From the NCBI GenBank assembly GCA_044223975.1, contig JBGALI010000009.1:62001-126000 (forward strand): 64,000 bases of DNA, read 5' to 3'. Positions 16,147-25,253 of this stretch are shown piece after piece. A program made the translations under genes and the position numbers. The first letter of the stretch is position 1; every line of letters begins with the position of its first letter. The notes beneath the pieces are model-generated. The model was not told the DNA's origin, ran no database searches, and saw only the letters and a list, made by a program, of their open reading frames with translations. This DNA is from CAZCPB01 sp044223975. Its GTDB lineage: Bacteria; Planctomycetota; Phycisphaerae; Phycisphaerales; UBA1924.

Positions 16147-17334
16147 CCATCGGTCGTTCTGGATCGTGAGCCGACCCGACTCAGACTGTCGCTCCGCCGT
16201 TCGTGACAGTCGCTCGGAGCAGCCCGGGCCCAGCGCGAGTGCATCTTTAAGCACGGCTCCGGAGTTCACGCCCTCGCGAAGGCGGAGGCCCGTCATGAGA
16301 CGTTCGGAAATCGCCCGCTTCGGGTCGGGGCCCTCGTGGTCGGTGATGGGGCTGAAGCCGGGCGGGCTGGCGAGGTAGTCGTCGAGGCGTGCGATGTTTT
16401 TCCAGCGATGGCCGCGCACGTGCGCGGATGCGGAAGGGCCGGCGGCGAGCCAATTCTCCTGGCGCCAATATGCCAGATTGTGCCGGCACTCGGCGCCGGG
16501 CCTTGCAAAGTTGCTGACCTCGTAGCGGTCGAACCCCGCGCTTCGGAGGCGGTCGACCGTCGCCAGGAACATGTCGGCCTCGAGGTCCTCGTCGGCACGC
16601 GTGAACTGGCCCCGCTCGAGCCTGGCCGTCATGGCGGTGCGGGGCTCGTAGGTGAGGGCGTAGCACGACACGTGCTCGGTCCCCAGCGCGATCGCGCGGT
16701 CCAGGTCACCCAGCCAGTCGTCGAGGGTCTGGCCGGGCACCGCGTAGATCAGGTCGAGTGACTGACGCTGGATCCCTGCCGCGCGGGCGAGATCGAGGGC
16801 ACGACCGACATTGGCCGGGTCGTGCCAGCGTTCGAGCGTCTTGAGGTGCCGGGCGTCAAAGCTCTGGGCCCCGACACTGACGCGGTTGACGCCGCCGCGG
16901 CACAAGGCCTCCATGAGTTCGGCCGAGACGGTCTCGGGATTGCACTCCACGGTGAACTCGCCGGTTCCGGCCGCCATGTGGCTCATGTCGAATTGGCGGG
17001 CCAGGATCGCGAGCAGCCGGTCCCAGAGCGCAACCGAAAGCAGGCTCGGTGTACCGCCGCCGACGAATATCGATTTCAGCGGTTCGGATCGGGCGAACGG
17101 CGAAAGAGCCGATAGTTCGGTTTCTACTCGGGTTACGAAACTCTCTTGGCGATCCTGCGTATCGACGATGGAGTAAAAGTCGCAGTAGTGGCACTTGTGG
17201 AAGCAGAACGGCACGTGAATGTACAAGGCGCGGACCGGCACTCCGTCGGGAGATGCGTGCGGGGCGTGCACCAGCACATCCCCGGCCGTCCGGAGAGTGC
17301 GTTGCGGAACCACGGGGAGCGACGTATTCTGCAT
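16048..17334 (-). CDS. hemW: HemW-like radical SAM protein
   Basis: A 428-residue radical SAM enzyme. Three cysteines, Cys44, Cys48 and Cys51, in HVPFCFHKCHYCDFYS bind the [4Fe-4S] cluster. IFVGGGTPSLL, GVNRVSVGAQSFD and CRHNLAYWRQENWLAAGPSA are typical of HemW rather than HemN; HemW is a heme chaperone, not a coproporphyrinogen dehydrogenase. The C-terminal HemW domain (AISERLMTGLRLREGV) is present. ATG 17334 is the likely start; an in-frame TTG at 17364 is an alternative. The 3' end overlaps the pseudouridine synthase gene by 99 bases in convergent orientation. Confidence 0.88.
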   Translation of the reverse strand: MQNTSLPVVPQRTLRTAGDVLVHAPHASPDGVPVRALYIHVPFCFHKCHYCDFYSIVDTQDRQESFVTRVETELSALSPFARSEPLKSIFVGGGTPSLLSVALWDRLLAILARQFDMSHMAAGTGEFTVECNPETVSAELMEALCRGGVNRVSVGAQSFDARHLKTLERWHDPANVGRALDLARAAGIQRQSLDLIYAVPGQTLDDWLGDLDRAIALGTEHVSCYALTYEPRTAMTARLERGQFTRADEDLEADMFLATVDRLRSAGFDRYEVSNFARPGAECRHNLAYWRQENWLAAGPSASAHVRGHRWKNIARLDDYLASPPGFSPITDHEGPDPKRAISERLMTGLRLREGVNSGAVLKDALALGPGCSERLSRTAERQSESGRLTIQNDRWSLTDAGMLVADAVVVEFFGALDGPGREKHRAV

Positions 17335-17414
17335 GATCGTTCGAGGGACCTTCGGGCGGCGCAAACTGGAGGGGCCGTCGTCAAGGCCGGAGGCGGGAAG
17401 TCGCGCCGGGAAAG

Positions 17415-17426
17415 GATAGTCGCCGC
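17415..17426 (+). promoter_or_regulatory. candidate -10 element for leaderless FHA-protein mRNA
   Basis: GATAGT (17415-17420), six bases, then the GTG at 17427. A weaker match than the other cases, but the spacing is the same. Confidence 0.35.
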
Positions 17427-17954
17427 GTGGACGTGACTCTGGTGCTGGTACAGGCGGATCAGAAGCAGCGGGAAGTGCCGCTGCGCAAACCGAGCATCGT
17501 GATCGGGCGGGACGTCTCCTGCCAGATCCGGATCCCGACCGACGCGGTATCGCGCCGGCACTGCGAGATCACGCAGGAAGGCACCAAGCTGTCGATCAAG
17601 GACTTGGGCAGCAGCAACGGCACCTTCGTCAACCGTCGGCGCATCACGCAGTCCGAGCTGGCCGCGGGCGACGTCATCAGCGTGGGGCCCATGGTGCTGG
17701 TCGTCCGGGCGGATGGGAATCCCAGGACGATCGATTCCGGGACAGCGCTTTCGATGGGACCGGGGGCAGCGGCACCGGCTCCGGCTCCCGCCGCGAAGAC
17801 CGCGGCGGCCGCCAAGCGTTCACCGGGCAAGCCTTCGAGCCTGCTCGACGACGAGGACTCTCCCGCGGCCTCCAAGGACGACATGGAGGACAGCAGCCTC
17901 AGCGACTTTGATTTCCTCGACGACGATGATGAGAAGGGCCAGCCAAAGCTGTGA
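17427..17954 (+). CDS. FHA domain protein
   Basis: A 175-residue protein. Residues about 15-92 are a forkhead-associated domain, which binds phosphothreonine peptides: the invariant Gly-Arg in SIVIGRDVSCQIRIP, the Ser-x2-His in AVSRRHCEI and the Asn-Gly-x2-Asn in SSNGTFVN are all present. The tail (residues about 108-175) is low-complexity, Ala/Pro-rich and then acidic (DDEDSPAASKDDMEDS), probably disordered. No kinase is adjacent, so its partner is unknown. Confidence 0.85.
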   Translation: MDVTLVLVQADQKQREVPLRKPSIVIGRDVSCQIRIPTDAVSRRHCEITQEGTKLSIKDLGSSNGTFVNRRRITQSELAAGDVISVGPMVLVVRADGNPRTIDSGTALSMGPGAAAPAPAPAAKTAAAAKRSPGKPSSLLDDEDSPAASKDDMEDSSLSDFDFLDDDDEKGQPKL

Positions 17955-18035
17955 CCCGTTACGCCGGCGAGATGGCGGACGATCGCTTCCCCGCTGACCG
18001 GCGCCCCGCCCGAACCGGGCGGAGTTGAAGTCGCG

Positions 18036-18227
18036 TCACTTGGATTCCTGAGCCTTGGAATCCCCGTCGACCTTGTCGACCTTTTCGGGCGCCTTGCTCA
18101 TCGGGATGCGGATGCTCGTCGAGCAAGCGCGGCATCGGACCGTCTTGCCGCGCGCTGTCGAGGGCACGGCGAGCACCTTGCGGCAGGTGAGGTTCGGACA
18201 CATGATGCGGACGGTTTCTTGTGACAT
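18036..18227 (-). CDS. small zinc-ribbon protein (63 aa)
   Basis: A 63-residue protein with four cysteines, Cys10 and Cys15 (MCPNLTCRKVL) and Cys32 and Cys35 (VRCRAC), spaced as in a zinc ribbon of the MJ0042 type, followed by a lysine- and aspartate-rich tail. The ATG at 18227 is preferred over a GTG at 18257 because the ribbon then starts at residue 10. It is convergent with the FHA gene and divergent from purA. Function unknown. Confidence 0.6.
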   Translation of the reverse strand: MSQETVRIMCPNLTCRKVLAVPSTARGKTVRCRACSTSIRIPMSKAPEKVDKVDGDSKAQESK

Positions 18228-18343
18228 GGTGCCGTGGTGTTGTTCTCGGATCGACACGGTGCCGGGTGCACTTCACGTCGAGCGTTGTTCCTCGGCCGGT
18301 CTTGCGTGATTTGTAGCGGCGGTGCAGGTTTCCGGACGCGGCT

Positions 18344-18349
18344 ACGCTT
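18344..18349 (+). promoter_or_regulatory. candidate -10 element of purA
   Basis: TACGCT (18344-18349), about 35 bases before the chosen purA ATG, so here a short leader would be made. Confidence 0.35.
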
Positions 18350-18384
18350 TCGCGCCCGGCCGCACGGGTACGAGAGCCGCACGC

Positions 18385-19743
18385 ATGGATAGCGCCACCC
18401 GATCGGAGCCCATCGCACGCACCCTGCGCCCCACGCCGCCACCGGCGGGGACCGCGGTTATCGGCCTGCAATGGGGCGACGAGGGCAAGGGCAAGCTCGT
18501 CGACATCTTCGCCGCCGATCACGACGCGGTCGTGCGGTACAACGGCGGCGCCAACGCGGGGCATTCGGTGGTGATCAAGGGTGAGCGGTTCGCGCTCCAC
18601 CTCATCCCGTCGGGGATCCTGTCGCCGGGCAAGCTCGCGGTCATCGGCAACGGCGTCGTCATCGACCCCGAGGCGCTCCTGAAGGAGATCGACGGGCTTC
18701 GGGCCAAGGGGGTCGACACGTCGGGCCTGGTGGTGTCGAGCCGGGCGCACGTGGTGCTGCCCTACCACAAGAGCGAGGACGCCTTCCGCGAGGAACTGCT
18801 GAAGCACGGCGCGGCGGACGGCGGTGGCGCGGGCGGGGGCGAGATCGGCACGACCCGGCGCGGCATCGGTCCCAGCTACGCGGACAAGGTGCAGCGGGCG
18901 TCGGCCGTGCGAATCGGGGACCTTCTCCGCCCGCAGGTGCTGGAATCGCGCGTGGCGCTGGCCTGCCGCCTGAAGGGCCCGCTGCTGGCCGGATCTCCGG
19001 AGGGTTCTCCGGATGTTGGAGCGACGGTCAAAGCGGCGCTCGCGTGGGGCGAGCGCCTCCGTCCCATGATCACCGACACAACGTACCTGTTGCACGATCA
19101 GCTGCACGCCGGGAAGCGGCTGCTGTTCGAGGGCGCCAACGGCACGCTGCTCGACGTGGACCACGGCACGTACCCGTTCGTCACCAGCTCGAACACTGGC
19201 GTGGCGGGCATCGCGGCGGGCACCGGCGTGCCCGCGTCGGCAATCGGGAAGATCGTCGGCGTGATGAAGGCGTACTCGACGCGCGTCGGCGCGGGTCCGC
19301 TGCCGTCGGAACTCAAGGACGCCACGGGCGATCGCATCCGTCAGCGCGGGCGCGAGTTTGGAACCACCACCGGCCGGCCGCGACGCGTGGGTTGGCTGGA
19401 TCTCGTGGCGGTGCGCTACGCGGCGATGATCAACGGCGTCACGACGCTGGGGGTCATGCTGCTGGACGTGCTGGCGGGGTTCGACGAGCTTCGCGTGTGC
19501 ACCGCATACCGGGTCGAGGGGCGTCGGACCGACCGATTCCCGCCTGATGCGCTCGAGCTGTCGACCGCGCTGCCGGAATACACGACGCTCAAGGGGTTCG
19601 CGGAGGAAATCACCGCGGCTCGGCGGCTGGCGGACCTGCCCGCGGAGGCGAGGCGGTACCTTGATTTCATCGAGGAATCGGTGGGGGTGCCGTTGGGGTC
19701 GGTGAGCATCGGGCCCGACCGGGAGCAGACGATTCACCTTTAG
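18385..19743 (+). CDS. purA: adenylosuccinate synthase
   Basis: A 452-residue enzyme that makes adenylosuccinate from IMP, aspartate and GTP, the first step from IMP to AMP. The P-loop region VIGLQWGDEGKGKLVD near residue 26 contains the catalytic Asp, and NGGANAGHSVV contains the catalytic His. EIGTTRRGIGPSYADKV, FEGANGTLLDVDHGTYPFVT and STRVGAGPLPSE are the expected conserved blocks. Residues 1-22 are an extra N-terminal stretch. ATG 18385 is used; an in-frame GTG at 18322 would extend it across the -10 element. Confidence 0.93.
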   Translation: MDSATRSEPIARTLRPTPPPAGTAVIGLQWGDEGKGKLVDIFAADHDAVVRYNGGANAGHSVVIKGERFALHLIPSGILSPGKLAVIGNGVVIDPEALLKEIDGLRAKGVDTSGLVVSSRAHVVLPYHKSEDAFREELLKHGAADGGGAGGGEIGTTRRGIGPSYADKVQRASAVRIGDLLRPQVLESRVALACRLKGPLLAGSPEGSPDVGATVKAALAWGERLRPMITDTTYLLHDQLHAGKRLLFEGANGTLLDVDHGTYPFVTSSNTGVAGIAAGTGVPASAIGKIVGVMKAYSTRVGAGPLPSELKDATGDRIRQRGREFGTTTGRPRRVGWLDLVAVRYAAMINGVTTLGVMLLDVLAGFDELRVCTAYRVEGRRTDRFPPDALELSTALPEYTTLKGFAEEITAARRLADLPAEARRYLDFIEESVGVPLGSVSIGPDREQTIHL

Positions 19744-19813
19744 GCGTGCTCTGGGCGCGACCGGATTTGCAGGGAGCATCGAACTCCGGGCTCCCGGGCC
19801 ACGCACCATCGAG

Positions 19814-20674
19814 ATGAACGAAAACGTGTCGACCAATGCCACGCCCGCGAACGAACCACGGCTGCTCCGGCCGCCCGCGGGGTGCCGCGAAAACGCCCAA
19901 AGCGCCGCGGTGCGCGTGCGTGAGAAGCACCCGGACGCGGACCCGCTCGCGGTGCTGCCCGACGTGCACCCGGCGCGTATCCCGCGGCACGTGGCGATCA
20001 TCATGGATGGGAACGGCCGCTGGGCGATCGAGCGCGGGCTCCCTCGTGAGATCGGTCACCACAACGGAGCCAAGACGGTCCGCACGGTGCTGACGGAGTG
20101 TGCGCGCCTCGGGATCGAGTTCCTGACACTCTACTCGTTCTCCCTGGAAAACTGGAAGCGCCCCAAGGACGAGATCGAAGCGCTGATGCGGTTGTGCGTG
20201 TCGTACTGCGATAGTGAGCGAGAAGAACTGCTCCAGCGCAACGTGCGCTGCCGCGTGATCGGCCGGCGCGAGGGGCTGCCGGGCCACGTGCTCGACGCGC
20301 TCGATCGGCTCGTCGGGGATACCGCGGCGTGCACGGGCACCACGCTCGTGCTGGCGATCAACTACGCGAGTCGGGCCGAGATCGTCGACGCGGCCCGCGC
20401 CATCGCCCGCGACGCGGCGGCGGGAACGCTCGACCCCGAGAGCCTGGACGAGCGGGCTTTCGCGTCGCGCCTCTATACCGCCGGGATTCCCGACCCGGAC
20501 CTGCTGGTGCGCACGGCGGGAGAACTGCGACTGAGCAACTACCTCCTCTGGCAAATCAGCTACGCTGAGCTCTTCGTGACCGAGCGGCTGTGGCCGGACT
20601 TTAGCGTCAGCGACCTGCACCAGGCCGTCCGCGCGTACGCCGGCCGGAACCGCACGTTCGGCGGGCTGGCGTGA
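19814..20674 (+). CDS. uppS: isoprenyl transferase (undecaprenyl diphosphate synthase)
   Basis: A 286-residue cis-prenyltransferase making the polyprenyl carrier for cell envelope synthesis. The catalytic Asp is near residue 65 in VAIIMDGNGRWA, followed by GHHNGAKTVR, TLYSFSLENWKRP and, near the C-terminus, RTAGELRLSNYLLWQISYAE and the terminal AYAGRNRTFGGL. The first 58 residues are an unusual Ala/Pro-rich extension. It is followed at 44 bases by cdsA, the usual partner in many genomes. Confidence 0.92.
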   Translation: MNENVSTNATPANEPRLLRPPAGCRENAQSAAVRVREKHPDADPLAVLPDVHPARIPRHVAIIMDGNGRWAIERGLPREIGHHNGAKTVRTVLTECARLGIEFLTLYSFSLENWKRPKDEIEALMRLCVSYCDSEREELLQRNVRCRVIGRREGLPGHVLDALDRLVGDTAACTGTTLVLAINYASRAEIVDAARAIARDAAAGTLDPESLDERAFASRLYTAGIPDPDLLVRTAGELRLSNYLLWQISYAELFVTERLWPDFSVSDLHQAVRAYAGRNRTFGGLA

Positions 20675-20718
20675 CGTGCCGACCGCGGCGAGGAGCTTGA
20701 GGATGGCAAGGGCTGGAC

Positions 20719-21573
20719 ATGCGTGATCGCCTGCTGATCGGCCCCGTTCTGGTGCTCGCGGTGATCGGCCTGGTGTGGCTCGAAGACCGCTTCGGCGGGA
20801 CGACGTTTCCCCCGGGGACGCTGATCGGTGCCGTGGTGGTGTTGCTCGTCTGGCTCGGTGCCGGCGAGCTTGGGGCCATGGCTCGGGCGAAAGGAACGTT
20901 GGTCTCGGACCTGCATCTGCGGATGTGTGCGCTTCTCGGGGCGGCGATCTCGATGGTCGATCCGGCGGCAATGGACGCACGGTCGAGCGCCGGGGCTGTT
21001 TCCGCCGGTGCGTGCATCGTTCTGTTCGGCTCCATGGTGTCGTATGCGCGGCGGAAATCACCCCCTGGGGTCATGGCGTTCGTCGGGACATCACTGCTGT
21101 CATTTGCGTACCTCGGGCTGATGTTCGGGTACGTCTTCGCGGTTCGGCGTGAACACTCCGCGTGGGTGCTGCTGTGGGTCGTGCTGACGACCAAGGCCTG
21201 CGATACGGGCGCCTATTTCACGGGCCGCGCCGTCGGAAGGCACAAGTTGATCCCCTGGCTGAGCCCGGGCAAGACATGGGAAGGCCTTGTTGGCGGGGCG
21301 GTGTGGGCGGCGGCGGTGGCCTCCGGAGGGCTCTGGTTGCTCAAGCGGTTCACAGGCGCCGCTCCGCTGGAACCGCTCGAAGGTGCCGTGTTTGGCGTGG
21401 CGGCCGCGATCTTCGGCCAAGCCGGTGACCTGATGGCCAGCTTCATGAAGCGCGACGCCGGGCTGAAGGACTCGGGGAAGAGCATCCCGGGGATGGGCGG
21501 AATTCTCGATGTGATCGACTCTCCGCTGCTGGTCATGCCCGTGGCTTACTGGTGGATGCGGCTCGCGGGTTGA
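20719..21573 (+). CDS. cdsA: phosphatidate cytidylyltransferase
   Basis: A 284-residue polytopic membrane enzyme making CDP-diacylglycerol. The family signature is seen at the C-terminus: SFMKRDAGLKDSGKSIPG followed by MGGILDVIDSPLL. The usual Arg of the LDRxDS signature is Val here (LDVIDS), and the usual GHGG is GMGG; both are deviations in otherwise conserved positions. Upstream segments ACDTGAYFTGRAVGRHKLIP and SPGKTWEGLVGG also fit. The SD sequence is weak (gcaagg). Cotranscription with uppS is likely. Confidence 0.87.
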   Translation: MRDRLLIGPVLVLAVIGLVWLEDRFGGTTFPPGTLIGAVVVLLVWLGAGELGAMARAKGTLVSDLHLRMCALLGAAISMVDPAAMDARSSAGAVSAGACIVLFGSMVSYARRKSPPGVMAFVGTSLLSFAYLGLMFGYVFAVRREHSAWVLLWVVLTTKACDTGAYFTGRAVGRHKLIPWLSPGKTWEGLVGGAVWAAAVASGGLWLLKRFTGAAPLEPLEGAVFGVAAAIFGQAGDLMASFMKRDAGLKDSGKSIPGMGGILDVIDSPLLVMPVAYWWMRLAG

Positions 21574-21603
21574 AGATTCGGCACGCTACCGCCCATGGAG
21601 TGC

Positions 21604-21609
21604 TACACT
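21604..21609 (+). promoter_or_regulatory. candidate -10 element before the zinc-ribbon coiled-coil gene
   Basis: TACACT (21604-21609), 46 bases before the ATG at 21656; no clear -35 element. Confidence 0.35.
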
Positions 21610-21655
21610 TGCGCTGTCCCGCTCGTGCGAGGCTTGCGCCCCCCCGGAGTGCCCG

Positions 21656-22417
21656 ATGGACGTGACGAAGCAACTGCTCTCGCTTTTCGTGGTGGAGAAA
21701 CAGCTCCGCGGTCTGCAAAGCCGCCTGGGCTCGGCCGATCGGTTCCTCAAGGAACAGACCTCCCAGCTCGCGCAGATCGACACGAAGCTTGCGGCCACCG
21801 AGGGTCAGCTGCGCCAGCTGCAGGTGCAGACCGGCGACGCGGAGGGTGAGATGGCCCGGCTCGACGCCCGGATGGCCGTTCTCCGCGAGCAGATGAACTC
21901 GACCAACACGAACAAGGAATACAAGGCGATCCTGACCGAGGTGAACACGCTCAAGGCCGAGCGGGATCGGCACGAGCAGACCGCCCTGGAGCAGATGACC
22001 AAGATCGACGCGATCAAGGGGCAGGTCGCTTTGCTCAAGGAAGAGCGCGAGCAGCGCGAGAAGATGAAGAAGGTCGCTGAGAACGACCGCCGCACCCGCG
22101 AGTCGGAGATCGCCGGGCGCGTGAGCGAGCTGAAGGCCGAGCGCGCGGCCGCGGCGCAGGGCATTTCCAAGAGCTCGCTCGCCTTGCTCGAGAGGCTCCT
22201 GGAAACCCGCGGCGAAGAAGCCATGGCGCCCATCGAGGTGCAGGACAAGAAGCGGCACGAGTTCACCTGCGGTTCGTGCCAGATGAGCCTGCCCGTCGAG
22301 ACCTTCAGCGGTCTGATGAACAACGGGAAGTTCACCACCTGCGTCTCGTGCGGCTGCATTCTTTACATCGAAGAGGAAGTCGCCAAGTCGATGATGCCCG
22401 CGGCGTCGAAGCGCTAG
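21656..22417 (+). CDS. coiled-coil protein with C4-type zinc ribbon
   Basis: A 253-residue protein with a long antiparallel coiled coil (residues about 10-185, Lys/Glu/Gln-rich; NTNKEYKAILTEVNTLKAE is the usual hinge) and a C-terminal zinc ribbon (HEFTCGSCQMSLPVETF ... TTCVSCGCILYI, C-x2-C and C-x2-C). This is the architecture of the CT398 / zf-RING_7 family, widespread and of unclear function, proposed to relate to secretion or nucleic-acid binding. It ends seven bases before the convergent ruvB stop. Confidence 0.82.
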   Translation: MDVTKQLLSLFVVEKQLRGLQSRLGSADRFLKEQTSQLAQIDTKLAATEGQLRQLQVQTGDAEGEMARLDARMAVLREQMNSTNTNKEYKAILTEVNTLKAERDRHEQTALEQMTKIDAIKGQVALLKEEREQREKMKKVAENDRRTRESEIAGRVSELKAERAAAAQGISKSSLALLERLLETRGEEAMAPIEVQDKKRHEFTCGSCQMSLPVETFSGLMNNGKFTTCVSCGCILYIEEEVAKSMMPAASKR

Positions 22418-22423
22418 GCGGGG

Positions 22424-23467
22424 TCACGCGAACAGGCCGTCCTTTGACTCGTCCTCGGACGGCGCGCGGAACGCGATGCCGAGGTGGTCCGCCGCGCTCT
22501 GCGTGAGGGCCCGCCCGCGCCGGGTGCGGGCCAGGTAGCCGATCTGGAGCAGGTACGGTTCGACAACGTCCTCGAGCGTGCCGGAGTCCTCGTTCATCGT
22601 CGCGGCCACCGTCTCGAGCCCCACCGGACCGCACGAGTACGTGGTTCCGATGATCCGCAGGTAGGCTCGGTCGAGCTCGTCGAGCCCCAACGCGTCGACC
22701 CCTTCGAGCGTGAGCGCGGCGTCCACGGCCTCGGGAGAGAGCGAGCCGCCGCGCTTCACCTGCGCAAAGTCGCGGCAGCGGCGCAGCAGGCGGTTGGCGA
22801 TCCGCGGCGTCCCGCGCGATCTCTCGGCGATGCGGAGCAGGGCCGCCGACTCGACGCGCCCAATCTTCAGAAGCTCCGCGCTCCGCCCGAGGATCGTGAG
22901 CAGGTCGGCGACGCTGTAGTACTTGAGGTGATGGGCCAGACCGAAGCGGGAGCGCAGCGGCGATGAGAGCATCCCGGCCCGCGTGGTGGCGCCGATGAGG
23001 GTGAACGGCTTGCACCGGATTTGCACCGTGCGTGCCGAGAGCCCGCTGTCCACCGTGACGTCGATCCGGTAATCCTCCATCGCCGGGTAGATGAACTCCT
23101 CGACCGCGACGGGGAGGCGGTGGATCTCGTCGATGAACAGCACGTCACCGTGCTGAAGCTGCGTGAGCGCGGCCACGAGGTCCGTGCCGCGGGCCAAGGC
23201 CGGGCCCGACGTGCACGTGATCCGGGTCCCCAGTTCGTTGGCGATGACATGCGCGAGAGTGGTCTTGCCCAAGCCCGGCGGGCCGTGGAGCAGCACGTGC
23301 TCCATCGGCTCGGCGCGGCCCTTGCCGGCCTCGATCGCGATCGAGAGTCTCTCGACCAGGTCCGGTTGCCCGATGTACTGGGCCATGCGCGCGGGGCGCA
23401 GCGCCCAGTTCACCTGCTCGTCCTCGGTGGTGCGCGTGGTGGGGGAGATGAGGCGTTCCGTCGCCAT
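22424..23467 (-). CDS. ruvB: Holliday junction branch migration ATPase RuvB
   Basis: A 347-residue AAA+ motor. The N-terminus reads RPARMAQYIGQPDLVERL, followed by Walker A (GPPGLGKTTLAH), Walker B (LFIDEIHRLP), the arginine-finger region (GATTRAGMLSSPLRSRFG) and the C-terminal winged helix (IGYLARTRRGRALTQSA). The order and length match RuvB. ruvA and ruvC are not in the window. The ATG follows TACACT by seven bases, with no SD sequence. Confidence 0.95.
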   Translation of the reverse strand: MATERLISPTTRTTEDEQVNWALRPARMAQYIGQPDLVERLSIAIEAGKGRAEPMEHVLLHGPPGLGKTTLAHVIANELGTRITCTSGPALARGTDLVAALTQLQHGDVLFIDEIHRLPVAVEEFIYPAMEDYRIDVTVDSGLSARTVQIRCKPFTLIGATTRAGMLSSPLRSRFGLAHHLKYYSVADLLTILGRSAELLKIGRVESAALLRIAERSRGTPRIANRLLRRCRDFAQVKRGGSLSPEAVDAALTLEGVDALGLDELDRAYLRIIGTTYSCGPVGLETVAATMNEDSGTLEDVVEPYLLQIGYLARTRRGRALTQSAADHLGIAFRAPSEDESKDGLFA

Positions 23468-23480
23468 GCCGCCCAGTGTA
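23468..23480 (-). promoter_or_regulatory. -10 element for leaderless ruvB mRNA
   Basis: On the minus strand TACACT (23480-23475) is followed by seven bases and the ATG at 23467. Confidence 0.45.
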
Positions 23481-23501
23481 CACGCGAACTCCGGGGGATC
23501 G

Positions 23502-25022
23502 CTATTTCATCGGCAGGTCCTTGGCCCGCCACAGTTTCACCAGCCGATCGAAGTCGGTCGGCTCCCACACCTTGCCGTCGGGGAGTTCGGTGCGGATGAG
23601 CTCGCCGGCGTCGTTGTAGAGCGAGACCTGGCGGGTCTTCTGCGGATCGTCGGCGAACGTGGTGACCAGCTTCCACAGGTTGGGGCGATCCGGCGGCTGC
23701 TCGAGGGTGTCGTTGCGGAGCTTGACCTTGCCATCGCGGGACTGGAAGACGTAGAAGCCGTACTGGGCGGGGAGCTTGGCCGAGATCAGGAGCTGGGGCA
23801 GCAGGTACGACTCGATCTGCGAGACGTACCCGTCACTCTCGAATTTCGGCGAGAAAACCTGCGGGTTCGGCTGGCCGCTGACCTCGGTCTTGACCGTCAG
23901 ATTCTTGCCGTTGCGCGAACCGGTCTCGGTCGTGGTGGCGACCTTGTCGCCTTCGCGGACCGCCTGGCGGATCGACCAGGTTTCTTCGCTCCGGTCGGCG
24001 GTCATGAAGAACATCGACTGCATGTCCACGACGCGTTTGGCCCCGTCGAGATACCGCGCGTCGACCTGCAGGATGTACCCGGGCTCCTTGTCTGCCGCGC
24101 TCCAGCGGCTCTTGGCCCGGGTCGGGTCGAGTTCACCGCGCTGACCCTCGTGGCACCGGATCCGGCGATAGGCGACTTCGGTGGCGTCCATGTCGGCGCC
24201 GCCGGTCGGGGGAATGTACAGCCGCTCCCAGCGGTCGTTCCTGGTGGCGATCGCGGCTTGCATCTCCTTCGATCCGATCCGCTCGAGGAGTGACAAGCCC
24301 GCCTTCACGGCGACGGCGCGCTGCGACATTGCGGCGCTCGTGTCCTCGAACCGCGCCGCCGCAACGACGGTTTCGTAGATCCCTCGCGACCGCTCGAACT
24401 CGGACTCGGGCGTGGTGAGCTCGAAGGCCACGAACCGGTTCGACGAGACCTTGAAGAGCGTGTAGCCGCGGACGACGTTGACGCTCTTGCCCACCTGGGG
24501 CAGCAGCACGTAGAAGCGGAAGGCGCGCACGTCGGGGCGGTTGGGGTCGGTCACCAGTCCCGCGGTCTTGTCGAGGACCTTCGCGACTGTCTTGATGACG
24601 TTGGTCGTGTCGTTCTGCTCGCCGTGGCGGGCGAGGAGCTGCTCGAGCGCGGCCTCCCCCGCGTCGGTCACGGAGATGCCGGAATTGCTGGTGGCGGGTG
24701 TGCGAACATCGATCCACCAGGTCGAGTCTTCGGCAAGGATCTGGTACGACGGCTCGCCGCCGGCGCTCGTTGATTTCACCGTGGCCTTCTCAGGAGCGAA
24801 GAATGTCAGTCCGGCGGAATCGACCTTGAGCGCCTCTTCGGTGAGGGCGACCGCGCCGGGCCCGGGCTTTGCCGCCGGGGCAGGGGTCTTCAGCTGGCGG
24901 GAGGGCGGCTGCTTGGGCTTGCTGTCCTGGGCGAACCCATGGGTGGCTGACGCCAGCGCAAAGACGGCGACCGCGATCGGGGCCAGAGTCAATCGCCGCA
25001 AAAATCCCTGGAGTCGGTGCAT
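23502..25022 (-). CDS. secreted protein of unknown function (506 aa)
   Basis: Unrecognised. A Sec signal peptide is clear (RRLTLAPIAVAVFALASA, cleavage near HGFAQ), followed by a Lys/Pro linker of about 30 residues and a mature domain without membrane segments. Near residues 50-200 it resembles a domain of about 150 residues with the pattern FxAPxxATVKS ... WWIDVRTPA ... FRFYVLLPQVGKSVNVVRGY, which reads like a surface-use ligand or effector module. The middle part has one Cys (RIRCHEGQ) and the end has YDAGELIRTELPDGKVWEPT-like beta-hairpin repeats. A GGAGGA site precedes the ATG. It is divergent from the ribosomal operon. Confidence 0.6.
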   Translation of the reverse strand: MHRLQGFLRRLTLAPIAVAVFALASATHGFAQDSKPKQPPSRQLKTPAPAAKPGPGAVALTEEALKVDSAGLTFFAPEKATVKSTSAGGEPSYQILAEDSTWWIDVRTPATSNSGISVTDAGEAALEQLLARHGEQNDTTNVIKTVAKVLDKTAGLVTDPNRPDVRAFRFYVLLPQVGKSVNVVRGYTLFKVSSNRFVAFELTTPESEFERSRGIYETVVAAARFEDTSAAMSQRAVAVKAGLSLLERIGSKEMQAAIATRNDRWERLYIPPTGGADMDATEVAYRRIRCHEGQRGELDPTRAKSRWSAADKEPGYILQVDARYLDGAKRVVDMQSMFFMTADRSEETWSIRQAVREGDKVATTTETGSRNGKNLTVKTEVSGQPNPQVFSPKFESDGYVSQIESYLLPQLLISAKLPAQYGFYVFQSRDGKVKLRNDTLEQPPDRPNLWKLVTTFADDPQKTRQVSLYNDAGELIRTELPDGKVWEPTDFDRLVKLWRAKDLPMK

Positions 25023-25145
25023 GGGTCTCCTCCGTGGTGGTGCCGGGCGGCCGTGGTAAGACGCTCCGCCCCGAAATCCGGTCCTGTTTCAGTATCGGCG
25101 TGCGAAGCCGCCATTCGTTCGGTTCACGGTATCGTCACGGAACGT

Positions 25146-25173
25146 TTGACACGTCGATCGGGGCGGCTACCCT
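25146..25173 (+). promoter_or_regulatory. promoter of the S10-spc ribosomal operon
   Basis: A perfect -35 TTGACA (25146-25151), a 16-base spacer and the -10 TACCCT (25168-25173). This is the best sigma-70 match in the window. Transcription would begin near 25180, giving a leader of about 75 bases before rpsJ. Confidence 0.65.
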
Positions 25174-25253
25174 TCCGGGCTCTGAACTGCGCGGCGTACG
25201 CGCGGCTCGGTTGCCTCGCCGATTTGGCGCGGCGGATGAGGTGGTGAATCTCG

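Noticed and set aside
17959..20004. A 681-residue minus-strand frame over purA
   Set aside because: Antisense to purA, which is unmistakable, and Arg/Pro-rich with no domain.
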